From NCBI GenBank assembly GCA_012862575.1, contig BLSF01000004.1, forward strand, positions 62,001 through 126,000: DNA of 64,000 bases, given 5' to 3'. Both the position numbers and the translations under genes were made by a program. The notes beneath the pieces were generated by a model. That model ran no database searches and was not told where the DNA came from. It was given only the letters and a program-made list of their open reading frames with translations. Source of the DNA: Parietichytrium sp. I65-24A (Eukaryota > Sar > Bigyra > Thraustochytrida > Thraustochytriidae). Numbering within the stretch: position 1 is the stretch's first letter; the number at the start of each line of letters is the position of its first letter. Of this stretch, positions 39,950 through 50,528 are shown in pieces.

Positions 39950-40978
39950 ATGAAGCGGCAGGTGATCGCGCTGGAGGACAGCGACGATGACAGTGAAATG
40001 GGCGCACAGTTTGTGCCCAAGCGGGCTCGACGCGGTGCTCCCGTGGTGGTTGATGACGAAGTCATAGAGTCGTACCCTGGCAGAAAGCGCAAGCAGGACG
40101 TCATGCAAGCCGAGGGCTCTGGAAGAAAGCGCGCTCGCGATTCATCAGGGCCGTTGTCGATTCTGCAAGGTTCTTCGTCTTCATCAGCGGCGCCGATCGG
40201 GTTCCATGGGGTTGGGCCCGTCAGGGAAGGCGGCATCCCACTGCTCGGCAGGCCGCAGCAGCGCGTGGTGAATCGGAAGCTGAATCGCGGCATGGCAGGC
40301 GAAACAGCAGCACTTTACGGGCATGGGGATCCGGGCGGGTATTTTGGAGTGCCGTTTTCTGCAGCGCTGTCGGCTATGGATGGGTCCCGAGTAGATATCT
40401 GGGGCGGAATGGCTTCTCCCGGGGGTGGGGGCGACCAGGACTTACAGAAGGCAATTGCTTTATCTAAGGCGGCGCAGGACCAGGCGATCAGAAAACAGCA
40501 GGACGAAGAGCTTCGGCTGTCGATGGCGATGGATAGGTCCAAAGCCGAAGAGAAGCGCAAGCTGGAAGAAGCGGAGAGACGCAAACTGTTAGAAGAACAA
40601 CACCATCAAAGGGCAACCGAAGAGGCGAGGGAACAGAGAGAAGCATGTTTCAGAAACAAGTATGACCGTCTCTGTCATGCGCTCCCCCAGGAATGCTCGA
40701 GGAACGAGCAGAACGGCGTGACGATCCGGCTGGAGATACCGGGCTCGAAACACTTGCGCCGCTTTCACGGCTATGATACTGTACAGGATCTTTTTAATTG
40801 GGTAATGCTGATGGACACTCGTTGCTTACGAGCAAATGAGTTTCAGGTGGTCTTACCAAAGCACCAGCATAGACTTTCTTCGCTAGCTTCTGAAAATATT
40901 TTATCTCAGCCGCTCGGGTCCCTGGATATCAACATGACCTGTGTCCGCGTGGTTATCGTTCGAGAGGAGGACGAATGA
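39950..40978 (+). CDS. UIM- and UBX-domain ubiquitin adaptor
   Basis: The protein has 342 residues from MKRQVIALED, the first ATG in the frame. The N-terminal half is disordered with basic NLS-like pieces (PKRARRG, PGRKRKQD, GRKRARD). Two ubiquitin-interacting motifs are seen at about residues 163-178 (DLQKAIALSKAAQDQ) and 184-200 (DEELRLSMAMDRSKAEE), followed by a Glu/Arg coiled coil. The C-terminal 85 residues are a UBX domain (VTIRLEIPGSKHLRRFHG, VQDLFNWV), which docks on p97/CDC48. The FP loop that usually contacts p97 reads VVLPKHQHRLSSL, so the Phe-Pro turn is not standard. A role delivering ubiquitylated clients to CDC48 in the nucleus is inferred. Confidence 0.82.
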   Translation: MKRQVIALEDSDDDSEMGAQFVPKRARRGAPVVVDDEVIESYPGRKRKQDVMQAEGSGRKRARDSSGPLSILQGSSSSSAAPIGFHGVGPVREGGIPLLGRPQQRVVNRKLNRGMAGETAALYGHGDPGGYFGVPFSAALSAMDGSRVDIWGGMASPGGGGDQDLQKAIALSKAAQDQAIRKQQDEELRLSMAMDRSKAEEKRKLEEAERRKLLEEQHHQRATEEAREQREACFRNKYDRLCHALPQECSRNEQNGVTIRLEIPGSKHLRRFHGYDTVQDLFNWVMLMDTRCLRANEFQVVLPKHQHRLSSLASENILSQPLGSLDINMTCVRVVIVREEDE

Positions 40979-42701
40979 ACTTGTTAGCTTACAGTTAGTT
41001 ATGTCGGCCAAACCTGACGATGATTTTTTTCTTGTCTGATTTTCTTTTGACTGTGATCGGACAGCAAGTAAGAGTCAAATGTTTAATTTTTATTTTGGGA
41101 GATTTTGGTTGATGGAAAAGTCGCATTACGATTTCGAAGTTACTGAACTGTTGGTTCGCATTCCAAACTGTAGTGACCAGAGGAACAACCGGACAAGCGT
41201 TTTCGTTAAAGCCGTTGCGAAAAGTAGTACTTTGTCTTTCTCTCAACTGTACCAGCACATGAACCTGAATTCTGAACTCTGGATTCTTTAAAAAATGGCG
41301 TCGTTGTTACCTTTGATGAATTTTCCACATGCAGTAGTGTAATCTCTACAATACCTCCTAAGGATTCACACTCACCATTGATGCGGGTGACCAGATCAGC
41401 CTGTCCACGAGATTTACATCCCACCGCGTGGTTGAATCTAGGACATTTTGCACTTTCACAAGTCAATCGCCACTGGCAAGCGCATGCTCAAATTCAAGAA
41501 ACCTGCCACGGAGCATGGAAGAAAGGTTCTCTCTTGAACCCTTCAATCTCCTCACACAGGCTTCACAACGAAAGACGACGAAGCGTTTCGTTCTCAAGAG
41601 TCATACGATTCAAGCCATGCCTGCTGCCTTTGTGGTGTCGATTTCTCTTCCAATTAGCTTAATTTGAACAACAACACGAGGTAAAAAACAAAGAAACAGT
41701 TCAGTCAAAATCAAAAATAAAAAGAAAGTCATAAAATGAAAAGGGAAAATAATGGCGGACAAAATATGATAATCGCAATCTTGCCACCTTCATTCATTCA
41801 TTCATTCTATTCTTTTATTCGCTCACTTCCCCAAATCATACCTAGCCTCTCCTACCACAAACCATAGCCAATCGCCCTCGCCTAGCAATCCTACCCATTC
41901 ATTTAATCCCCCACTATGCCTTCTGTATGTGGGACTACGCGGTAGTAGTGAGATCGGCGCACATTACCCAAACCATTAAACCCACTTATCGGAGCGCAAA
42001 AGCGTGTTAGCAAAGTGTTAGCGTGTCGAAAAAATCTTTCTTTGTGCACGACCTCGCGGCTGGTCTTAGCGCGTGGTCAGCGATAATGGCTAAGCCTCGC
42101 CGCCTCCCTCACGGCGCGAGCACATCTTTTTAATCGGTCCCTCACTCATCCACTGCGCATACGTTCCGCGAAGCACAGAAAAAGTGTCCCCGCGCACGAT
42201 ATCTTCGCAGCGGCCAGGACCGCGACGCAGAGGTCCCGTCGTTCCCGTCGGTTCCGTCGGTTCCGCCGGTACAGTCGGTTCTTGCGGCTGGTGCAGGGTG
42301 TGCATGCAGAGGATTGCGAGTGGCGCAGCAAGTATCAAATATCAAATATCAAATATCAAATATCAAACAGCGAATAGCGAATAGGAAATAGGAAATAGGA
42401 AATAGCAAGGCGTGTTGACGTCGGCGGAGTGGGAAAGTGGGCAAGTGGGCAAGAGTGCAAGTGGCATCGGAGATAATACAGAGAGAAGGAGGTAGATTGT
42501 GGAATTCTTGTTTCGTGTTTCTTGCTTCTTGCTAGGCGGCACCATAGCGGGTTGCGTCAGGGTTTGTTTGGCACGGAGATTGTATTCGAGTTGGTGCTGG
42601 GGAACAAAGTAGGTGGAAGGTTTTCGTCCGAGATTGCGAATTGTGGCGGAGAGGCGCGCTGGGTTGAGCTAGAGTTTTGGTGGTCTTGCGCCGGAGTCTT
42701 G
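40979..42701. other. intergenic, about 1.7 kb, before the MAP kinase
   Basis: No gene was recognised. It carries a CCTA/CTACC-rich block (41840-41960), GTCGGTTCC repeats (42238-42282) and the 7-bp arrays at 42332-42405. The open frame leading into the kinase starts from a non-ATG codon. Confidence 0.5.
42332..42405. repeat. two adjacent 7-bp arrays (ATCAAAT, then GGAAATA-type)
   Basis: Five ATCAAAT units pass into CGAATAG and then AGGAAAT units with the 7-bp period unbroken. This indicates one array that diverged by segment, about 300 bp upstream of the MAP kinase ATG. Confidence 0.85.
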
Positions 42702-44655
42702 ATGTCTTCGACGCCGCTGTCGAGGTCGTCGTCGTCGCGTGCTGCGAACAATTCGTCGCGAGCGCGAGACGACTCGTGCACGGACTGGCTCACAGAGGAT
42801 AACGACGAGGGCAATACGCCGACGGTTGCGGTACCTGAAGGCCTGCCTCAAGATCGCAAGGGTTCTCTCAAAGGAAATTCAAGCGAAATGCGAGATGTGG
42901 ATGAGGCGGCAGACCAGGATCGCAATAGTGCGACTCCGGGAAAGCTTGGCGAGTCTGTTGGCATGGAGGCAATCAGGAGGCTGCAGTCGAGTTACGCGGT
43001 GACCGGGGAGGACACTGCGGTGACTCCAAGAGCCGCCCATCAGAACGCGCCCAAGGCAATGTCCATGGCTTCGAACGAAAGCGTAGCTGCTACACCGTCG
43101 CCCAGCATGAGCGCACAGGAGAGCCAGGCGGCTTTGGCCACTCCAGCACCTGCTGGCTTTTCATCTTTTTCCAATACACAGGTCGGTGCGTTCAAAGACT
43201 GGGCGGTCCGCGACCGTTTCGATGTCATCAAATCCCTTGGTCATGGGAGCTATGGGCAAGTCGCAGAAGCCATTAACAAGAAAACGGGGCAGCGGGTGGC
43301 AATCAAACGCATCGAGAACATTTTTGAGCAGGAAATCGACACAAAGCGCATCCTCCGCGAGGTGTATATCCTGAGACACCTTCGCCACGAAAATGTCGTA
43401 CAGTTGCTGGACATCATTAAACCCCCTGGAGAAGAATTCAACGAGCTCTACCTTATCTTTGAATTTGTGGACACCGATCTGCATAAACTGATCAACAGCC
43501 CGCAATACCTGACGATCGAGCATGTGAAGACGTTTTTGTACCAGATGCTGTGCGCTCTCAAATACATTCACTCGTCCCTTGTCATTCATCGCGACATAAA
43601 ACCAGCCAACATTCTTCTGAACGAAGACTGTGGACTAAAGGTCTGTGACTTTGGTCTTGCACGGGTCGTCCCGTCCAGCCGATTTGTTGGCGAATCTGCA
43701 AAAGAGATGGCCACTCAAGCAGAAAAGTCTGCTAAAGAGCGAAGGAAGACAAAACGAAAGCGCCCGGTTGGCTCTGCCGAAGGCGAGGAGATGGAGGAGG
43801 CCAGATGTAGGTCGCAGAGCACGGACGCAGAGCAGGATTCAGAGGCCGAGGCTGAGCGAAGAAGAAAACGCTCGAAAAGCACCGAAAGCAACACTCAGCA
43901 TGACAGGAAAGCAGACGAAGGCGGAGTCCAGATCGAAGAACGAGGCCTTATGGAGGAGGAGGACTACGACGTTGATGACGATGACCCAGAGGGAATACGC
44001 CCGCAAAAAACGGAGGAAGAGCCAAAGCGACTGACTCGTCAACTAACTAAGCATGTTGTGACGAGGTGGTATCGACCGCCCGAACTCATTTTGCTTCAAG
44101 ATTACACAAATGCCGTCGACATGTGGTCCATAGGGTGCATCTTCGCCGAGTTGTTGAGTATGCAGAAGGAATCGGTCAAGTCTTTTAAAGACCGCGCGCC
44201 GCTATTCCCTGGCAAGTCATGCTTTCCACTTAGCGCAGACCACGAGCGAACTTACAAGGACAGACTGGATCAGCTCAATGTTATATTTGGCATTATCGGA
44301 ACCCCCCTGGAGCAAGACATTGCCAACTTTGGGCGAGGTGAAGAACTACCTTCGCGGTCTGCCCCCAAAGAAACGTCGAGACTTCACTAAGATATACAAG
44401 GCCGCAACACCTGACGCGATCGACTTGTTGAACAAGATGTTGGTATTCGACCCAAAGAACCGCATTACCGTGGAGCAGGCTTTGTCGCATTCGTTTTTGG
44501 CATCTGTTCGTATCCCAAATGCAGAGTTTCTTGCACCTGAGGGGCTGCTCTCCAACCTTGACAGGGATGATCTTAGTGCAGAGGGCCTTCGCGAATGCCT
44601 CTTGAAGGAAATCGAGTATTTTGACAGCATTCGGCAAATCGATTCCGCTGAGTGA
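42702..44655 (+). CDS. atypical MAP kinase with TKH motif and activation-loop insert; one-base frame break
   Basis: A Ser-rich tail of 170 residues precedes a CMGC kinase domain: LGHGSYGQVAEA, VAIKRI, HRDIKPANILL, CDFGLARVV, VVTRWYRPPELILLQDY, MWSIGCIFAELL and PLFPGKSCFPLS. Between DFG and the P+1 loop about 115 charged residues are inserted, and the TxY site reads T-K-H. The sequence after it resembles the Plasmodium map-2 type (TSH motif; FPLFPGSSCFPLS) more than ERK. At 44331-44333 (the G run after AACTTT) the frame moves by one base; downstream, GEVKNYLRGLPPKKRRDF and KMLVFDPKNRITVEQALSH continue the same domain to the stop at 44655. With one G fewer the protein would be about 650 residues. 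Sequencing error or a true mutation cannot be told apart here. Confidence 0.85.
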
Positions 44656-45132
44656 CTATGTACACCCCCGTTTGCCATTTGGCCTCGGAGCGATCCTGAA
44701 TTTGAAGTTCATATGGACACGCTTTTTTTTCCATGCTCGTTGCACCTCTCGAGAGAGTTGAACGCTTGGGTGTGCAGCCGAGTATTCGGGTCAAATTCTT
44801 TCCTTGTATTACGATCTCGAATACGTGATGTAGAAATAGCAATTTTGCGGCTTGACTTTTCTCCCACTCCTTGCCCTTGTCCAACATATGGGTAAAATCT
44901 ACCGACCCGCCAGTATTACTCTCTTCCTTTTTTTCCCAATTTTATCTTTATTTTTTTTTTTGGAACAGAAGCAAATCCTTTTAGATCTACAATACAAGGT
45001 CGCCATTTGAAACGAGGACAAGGTCGCCATTTTTAAACGGTGAGAAGATCCTTGACGTTTTATTCTTTTTTTTTTTTTTTTCTTATTCGTTGTGTGTGCG
45101 TGCAAAAAGTAGACTAAACAAAAAGCGACCAA
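44656..45132. other. intergenic between convergent MAP kinase and GRX5 genes
   Basis: It contains poly-T runs at 44951-44961 and 45066-45081 and a 15-bp direct repeat ACAAGGTCGCCATTT at 44994 and 45018. It probably holds both 3' UTRs. Confidence 0.5.
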
Positions 45133-45735
45133 CTAGTTCGATTGCCCCTCCTTGGTCTGCTTCTCCTTGATTGGAGCGAGCAGTTCCGCGAGCTCTCCGT
45201 TGGTGTGCATGTCAACCACAATATCACAGCCGCCAACAAAGCTGCCGTTCACGTAGAGCTGCGGGATTGTGGGCCAATCTGAGAACTTCTTGATCCCCTC
45301 GCGAATATCCGCAGAGGCCAAGACATCTGCGCTGCTGAAATCCACTCCCTCGTTCTGCAGCACGCGCACGACCTGTGCGGAGAATCCGCATCTTGGTGCA
45401 TGCGGGTTGCCTTTCATGAAGAGCAAAATCTCGTGGCCTTTCACGGCCTCGGCAAGGAACTGCTGCACCTCATCGTCGCCTTCCACGTTCACCTTGCTCT
45501 GCGAGGCAAAGTCAGGGTGCATTTCCTCCTCATCGTCCTCGGTCTTCTTGCTGCTCAGCCCGCGGGTTGCGTGCTTCCAGACCCCCATTCTACCCTGCGC
45601 CAGCCCATTCCCGCGGCCAGCCAAGCTTTGCAAGTTCCTCCTTGGCGCCAGCGAAGGCGTCGTGCGTCTCGACGTCAGAGGCACAGCTCGGGCCACTGCC
45701 CGCGAGGGCGCCACCATGGAGCGCAACATGAACAT
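45133..45735 (-). CDS. GRX5: mitochondrial monothiol glutaredoxin (CGFS type)
   Basis: The protein has 200 residues. Residues 1-60 form an Arg/Ser-rich presequence (MFMLRSMVAPSRAVARAV), then an acidic linker, then a glutaredoxin domain from about residue 88. Diagnostic sites are KGNPHAPRCGFSAQVV (CGFS, 116-119), DWPTIPQLYVNG (154-164, glutathione contact) and GGCDIV (168-173). CGFS glutaredoxins of this size bind a glutathione-ligated 2Fe-2S cluster and transfer clusters in the mitochondrial ISC pathway. A plastid location is an alternative because the presequence type is not decisive. It is convergent with the MAP kinase gene. Confidence 0.9.
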   Translation of the reverse strand: MFMLRSMVAPSRAVARAVPLTSRRTTPSLAPRRNLQSLAGRGNGLAQGRMGVWKHATRGLSSKKTEDDEEEMHPDFASQSKVNVEGDDEVQQFLAEAVKGHEILLFMKGNPHAPRCGFSAQVVRVLQNEGVDFSSADVLASADIREGIKKFSDWPTIPQLYVNGSFVGGCDIVVDMHTNGELAELLAPIKEKQTKEGQSN

Positions 45736-46554
45736 TTTTCCTTTTCGGCTTTGCCGCTCGGCGGACTCAACACCTTCTCGACTGCTGTCTCGTCCAAGTG
45801 TCCTCGTGTTATTGCGTTAACTTGCTGAGTTGTTGTGTTGTTGTTGTTGTGTTCTTGTGTTCTTGTGTTCTTGTGTTGTTGTGTTGTTGTGCGCAGCTTG
45901 ATCGCGACCCACTGTGCAGTCTGCCTCTACATTTCTTGTGTCTTATTCTAGAGTAGACGCAGGGTAGAGTGAGTAGAGTGACTCGCAGGTCTGTCTCTCC
46001 ATCTCGTTCTGTCGTTCTCTCGTTCTCTCTGTCGTTCTATCTATCGTTCTGGCTATTCTGGCGGGAGAGTTACCATGTGTTGTAGTGTTATAATGTTATA
46101 GATGGCGGATGGAGTTGACCAGCCTTTCTGGTCCTTTTCGACTAAAACTAATGGGTGAATGAATGAATGATGAATGAATGAGCATGGAATTGGGTGAGGT
46201 CTTGGGATGTTGCGGAGCTCTCTGGTGAGAACGAAAAAACGAGAGAACGAGATCAGGACCGACATTGAAATCGAAAGAGCTGAAATTGGTCGTCGCAAAG
46301 CTTGATAAGAAAAGTGAGAGAGTTGATTGCGTAATGAATGAAAATGTTGAATAAAAAAGACTTGATACGTTTTTTGTTATTGTTGTTGGTGTTGGGGGGA
46401 GGGGAAATGATTTCGGGAAGAGGGATTGGATTGGTCCCTCAGGAATTTCATAGAGTTGTCCAAGTAGTGTAAGGAAAAAGAGACGAGCTCTTAATGAAAG
46501 GAAACACCATTTGAAAATGTCAGAGTTCCCGTGAGAATGCGAAAAGGAGAATCT
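45736..46554. other. intergenic with GTGTTCTT repeats
   Basis: It contains GTT and GTGTTCTT tandem units at 45838-45896, 100 bp upstream of the GRX5 ATG, TCGTTCT-type repeats near 46002-46050 and GAATGAAT near 46157-46180. No gene is recognised. Confidence 0.5.
45838..45896. repeat. GTT / GTGTTCTT tandem repeat
   Basis: A short GTT run passes into 8-bp GTGTTCTT and GTGTTGTT units, in the 5' flank of GRX5. Confidence 0.75.
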
Positions 46555-48067
46555 CTACTCGCGTGGGCCAAAGACGTAGTAGCGGCGGGTGCCGTGGAAG
46601 CGGCGCACACCGAGTTCCTGGAGCTTGATCCATGCCTTTGCAAAGTCTTTCATGAAGGCATCCTCATCTTTAGCGTACTTTTCAACGATTGGCTTGAACT
46701 TTTCATCGCGGACGAGGGCCATGTCGGTCTCGAGCATCATCAAGTCACCCTCAGGGTTCTCGAACTGAAGGGGTCCGTTCCATGGCTTGCCCTGGTGGGT
46801 GGTCTTCTTCGACCACTTCTCCTCGAGCAAAAGGCGGTAATATTCGTTGGAGAGGGTGGTTGGAGCGTACGTCCATGGGCCCCAGTATCCACTGCGGTCG
46901 GTGTGGCAGCGTCCGAGACTGTGAGCTCCGCTCAAGCAGACAATTTCCTGATCGTTGAAGCCCATGCGGTAGAAGATATCGCGCAAGTGCTCAGCAGGGT
47001 TCTTGCCGCGGCCATCTGCGTCTGGCAACAAACCACCTGGGAGAGTGTCCATGGAGACGTCAAAGTCCTTGCGGCCTGGGCGCCACGCAAACTTTGGTCC
47101 ACCCATCTCCTCGAGAGCGACGGTTCCAGCAAAGCTCCACAGGTCAGAGTAAGTAATCTCTGGAAACTTCTTCTTGATCTCCTCAAGGCGAGCGCGAGCC
47201 TGGTCCAGGCCAGCATTTGCGCCCCAGGCAGCTTCGTTCTCGATGTACCTCATGCAGGCTCCCTCAGTGCCTCCGAATCTGTGTAAACAAACAATGCAAC
47301 CTGTTCGTCAGCACCATCCACAACCCACAACGGATCCGATCCGACCAGTCCGTCACTTGTCCATCCAAAATCCAAAAGGAAAAACATAAAAAGTCTGCCC
47401 AACAACCATCATCCCAAACTCACCCGGTATTCTTGTCAAAGGTACCTGCCGCATGCCATGCCAAGCGCACGAGCACAGGTCCAATGCTTCCATCATCATA
47501 AGTCTCCTCATCCAAGATGCTGACGATGGCCTCTCGCACCTTTGCATAGTCCACATCTCCAGGCGTCTGAATCACCTTTGGCTGCTTTCGCGCGTTCGGG
47601 TCGAGCGCCTTCTTGACCTCCTCCGTCTTCTCCTCGACCTTCTCCTTGGCCATTTCGCTGGTCTCCTTCACCTTCTCGGTCGTCTGCGCGGCCACCTGCT
47701 TGGCCTTCTCCGCGGCATCGTGCGACTCCAGCTTGGCGCCCAGCTTCTCCACCTCCGACTTGACGTTCTCCGCCGAGTCCTTCGCTACGTCCGCTGCTTT
47801 CGCCGCCTTGTCCTCGGCCATGCCCAGCATGGACTTGACGTCGTCCTGGAAGTAGTACGCGCCTCCGCCCAATGCCGCGATGGCCACCAGGGGCAAGACG
47901 CCGCCGCCGCCGCCGCCTTGCTGCTGTGGGGGCGGCGGCGGCGCGGACGGCGGGGCGTCCTTCGCGGAAGGTTTCGCGCACAGTCCGCGACGTAACGCAG
48001 GGGTACGCGCGGTTACACGGGCGCGGATGGCGGATGCCGCTGCGCGGCGAGAGGTGGTGCTCAGCAT
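46555..48067 (-). CDS. CCP1-like: membrane-anchored cytochrome c peroxidase / ascorbate peroxidase-like, two exons
   Basis: Exon 1 is 47424-48067 and exon 2 is 46555-47278; the 145-nt intron begins GTGAGT and ends TTTACACAG (phase 2), giving about 455 residues. Start [17 protein letters not shown] opens a mitochondrial presequence, followed by a Pro/Gly linker and one hydrophobic helix ([16 protein letters not shown]). About 85 residues of Ala/Lys/Glu helix resembling LEA proteins then precede the haem domain. Catalytic signatures are [18 protein letters not shown] (distal Arg, Trp, His), [17 protein letters not shown] (proximal His) and GPWT with the Trp that carries the CCP radical. Yeast Ccp1 has a similar cleavable membrane helix. 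It removes H2O2 in the intermembrane space (inferred). Confidence 0.9.
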
Positions 48068-48868
48068 GGCTCCTTTTCGCTCTTGTTGTTCTTCCTTGAC
48101 TTGTTCTTTGTTCTTCCTACTGGTCGCTCGCCTTATGAGATGCGACGGGGGTACGCGGGGACGGGTGTGCTGGACTGCGATGTACAGCGATGTACAGCGA
48201 CCGCGAATGTGTTTTGCCGAACAAGATTCTCTCTCTCTGTCTCTCTTGTGTCTTGCTTCTTTTCGCCGCGCTTGCATAGGCTTTTCGGTAGCTGGAGGGT
48301 TACTGGGTACCTGGGCTGGTATCTTTTCGTGCTATCTTTCCTGTTCTGGACTCGAGTTGCTAGAGTTTAGTCTGTTGGTTGTTACTGTTTCAAGTGTAGG
48401 AGAAGGGTAGTTGGAGTGGGTAGGTGGTAGCGGTTGTTAAGGAGAGATAGGCGAAGTGGAAGAGGCTGAGAAGGGCTTAGTGGCGATTAGGGTTTACTGG
48501 TGATGCCTGGACAGGTGTATCTTTCGGGGCGGTGATGCGCGGCTATGATAAATGTTAATGATGAGGGAGGGGTATGGGGCGGTAGACGGGACTATGGAGA
48601 AAAGTTGCGAAGCTGATCGAGAAACTGGAACTCTTATGGAAAACGGTATGGCGCGCATAAGGAGTGGCATGTGACACAGCAAGGCGAGGTGAAAGTGGAG
48701 CTCCCTCTTGTCCCTCTGGACTACTAACTAGCTATCCATCTTAAGAAGAGTAAATTCTAGTTGTTTGGGATATCAATACTAGCGCGAGGAGACTTCGGAG
48801 ACTCGAGTTCTACTAGCTAGTATGTTCTAGTTTCCCATTTTACATTCTTTTACTTTTGTCCGAATTTT

Positions 48869-48897
48869 GTCAATCAATCAATCAATCAATCAATCAA
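48869..48897. repeat. TCAA tetranucleotide array
   Basis: Seven TCAA units in the peroxidase/bL20 intergenic region, matching the array at 37440-37496. Confidence 0.8.
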
Positions 48898-49180
48898 GAA
48901 TTGTAAAACAAAGCTCTGTTACTCGAGCACTTCGAATCTGGCATGATAAGACTTATTGGCAGAAAATCGACTGAGCAGTCGTCAATGTGAGGATGCCAAA
49001 TTCTCACGGTGACAACTGACTGCGAGTTTGCGGATGTTCGCGGGCGTTGAGGATGAAAACTCCGATGTTCCGTTCCGAAACATTAGGGAACCACCTTCTC
49101 CAACCTCGTCGATTTCGCAGTGATCGAACACATGTTCGTACGAAATGTCACGAATACTGCAGTCACAGTCTGTAACTCAC

Positions 49181-49202
49181 CAGTACTCACAGTCAGTACA
49201 CA
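49181..49202. promoter_or_regulatory. CAGTACTCACAGTCAGTACA motif
   Basis: This is the cleanest copy of the recurring word GTACTCACAGTCAGTAC, which is a gapped near-palindrome. It lies between the divergent peroxidase and bL20 genes, about 1 kb from each start. Function is inferred from recurrence. Confidence 0.35.
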
Positions 49203-50201
49203 TGCAGACACATGAGCGATGGCTGATGTTGAATGTACACTACGTTCACCACACTGAGTGTCGAAAAGGGTGCAGCAGTTACTGTGTCTCCTGCTGTGCA
49301 ACGTCGCCAACCTTCAACTGCACAACCTCTCCAAGTAACCAAGGCACAGGGAGTTTTGAAATTTGGCTATCTTGATACGCAATTTTCCATCCAGGCAAAA
49401 TCAGAATCATTGTAGAATCTGTGCGCTGTTGTTGCAACTGCTGTTACATGTACAGTAAGTTTGTTATTACCAGTACACCAGTGTGCTGTGTTTGTTAACT
49501 TTTTCATTTAGTTTTCAGAACATTTATTCTTTCACTTTTCTGTTCCGTGAGTTCCGTGCTGTTCCAGCAAGCTGTTCCGTCCGTCTCCTGTTTGCCTGTT
49601 TGCCTGTTGCATCCTGTTGCATCCTGTTGCGCACCAACGCAAACACAATTCAAGGACAAAACAAATGGCCAATCAAATGCCTCGCCTCACTCATTCTGTC
49701 GCCTCTTCTTTCCAGCTAGCCCTCGCGGATAGCAACATCCATCAGCGGTGTAGCAACGTATAGGTCTGCACTACGAACCGGCCGCACACCCTGACCGAAC
49801 CCTCACAACTCTAACCAAGGCACCCTCCCGGAAGAGCTAGTCTGACTACTGTAACTCCTATGTTAATATCTCCCTGCTCCGTTTCCCTCTCCTTTGACAT
49901 GAGGGCTTCCCCCGTGGCCTTAAAACCTGGTCGGCGAACCAACGAACGCAAACCAGTGGAGAATCGGCGATCAGTTCGTTGTTCCTTCTCCTCTCAGCAC
50001 GTCAGCACGTCGGCAAGGAAAGGCGATTGGTTTCGTGCGCGCACTCCAGGAGAAACAAAAAGACATACGCCGCGTACCCCCACATCCCAGCGCGCATCAC
50101 TATAGCATTGTTTGATCTGATAGTTTGTCGTGTTGTTGGGCAAACAAACAAAGAAACAAAGAAACAAATAAAGGAACAAAGAAACAAACAAAGAAAGCAA
50201 A

Positions 50202-50528
50202 ATGGCGGGCATGAGCAGAGACAAGGTGCTCAAGTTGGCGCGAGGGTTCCGCGGACGCAACAAGAACTGCAATGCAGTGGCGCGTACGCGCGTGGACAAG
50301 GCGCTGCAGCACGCGTACGCGCACCGCAAGGAGAAGAAGCGCGAGGCGCGCAGCTTGTGGATCCAGCAGACGAATGCCGCCGCGCGCGAGCATGAAATGC
50401 GCTACTCGGAGCTCATCCACCGCATGAACGAGGCGCAGATCGATGTCAACAGGAAGGTGCTCGCAGAGCTCGCGTACACCGAGCCGCTGTCGTTCAGGGC
50501 CATCGTGGAGGTGTGCAAGGCTACCTGA
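50202..50528 (+). CDS. MRPL20: ribosomal protein bL20, nuclear-encoded organellar
   Basis: The protein has 108 residues. KVLKLARGFRGRNKNCN, ARTRVDKALQHAYAHRK, KKREARSLWIQQTNAAAR and YSELIHRMNEAQIDVNRKVL follow the bL20 family from end to end. It binds 23S-type rRNA early in large-subunit assembly. The start AAAATGG is preceded by a 40-bp purine-rich leader of CAAAGAAA units. There is no long presequence; mitochondrial bL20 proteins often enter with the basic N-terminus itself. Red algal plastid genomes usually keep their own rpl20, so a mitochondrial destination is more likely (inference). It is convergent with the PIG-X gene. Confidence 0.93.
   Translation: MAGMSRDKVLKLARGFRGRNKNCNAVARTRVDKALQHAYAHRKEKKREARSLWIQQTNAAAREHEMRYSELIHRMNEAQIDVNRKVLAELAYTEPLSFRAIVEVCKAT

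Larger units (their letters stand above)
48068..50201. other. divergent intergenic region, peroxidase / bL20
   Basis: About 2.1 kb with no recognised gene. It contains ATGTACAGCG twice at 48180-48199, a CTAG-rich block (48718-48830), a TCAA array (48869-48897), the GTACTCACAGTCAGTAC motif (49183-49199), another CTAG/CTACC block (49725-49865), and an A-rich CAAAGAAA leader just before bL20. Confidence 0.5.

Noticed and set aside
46531-47286. 251-codon plus-strand open frame
   Set aside because: Antisense to the peroxidase second exon; no independent signature.
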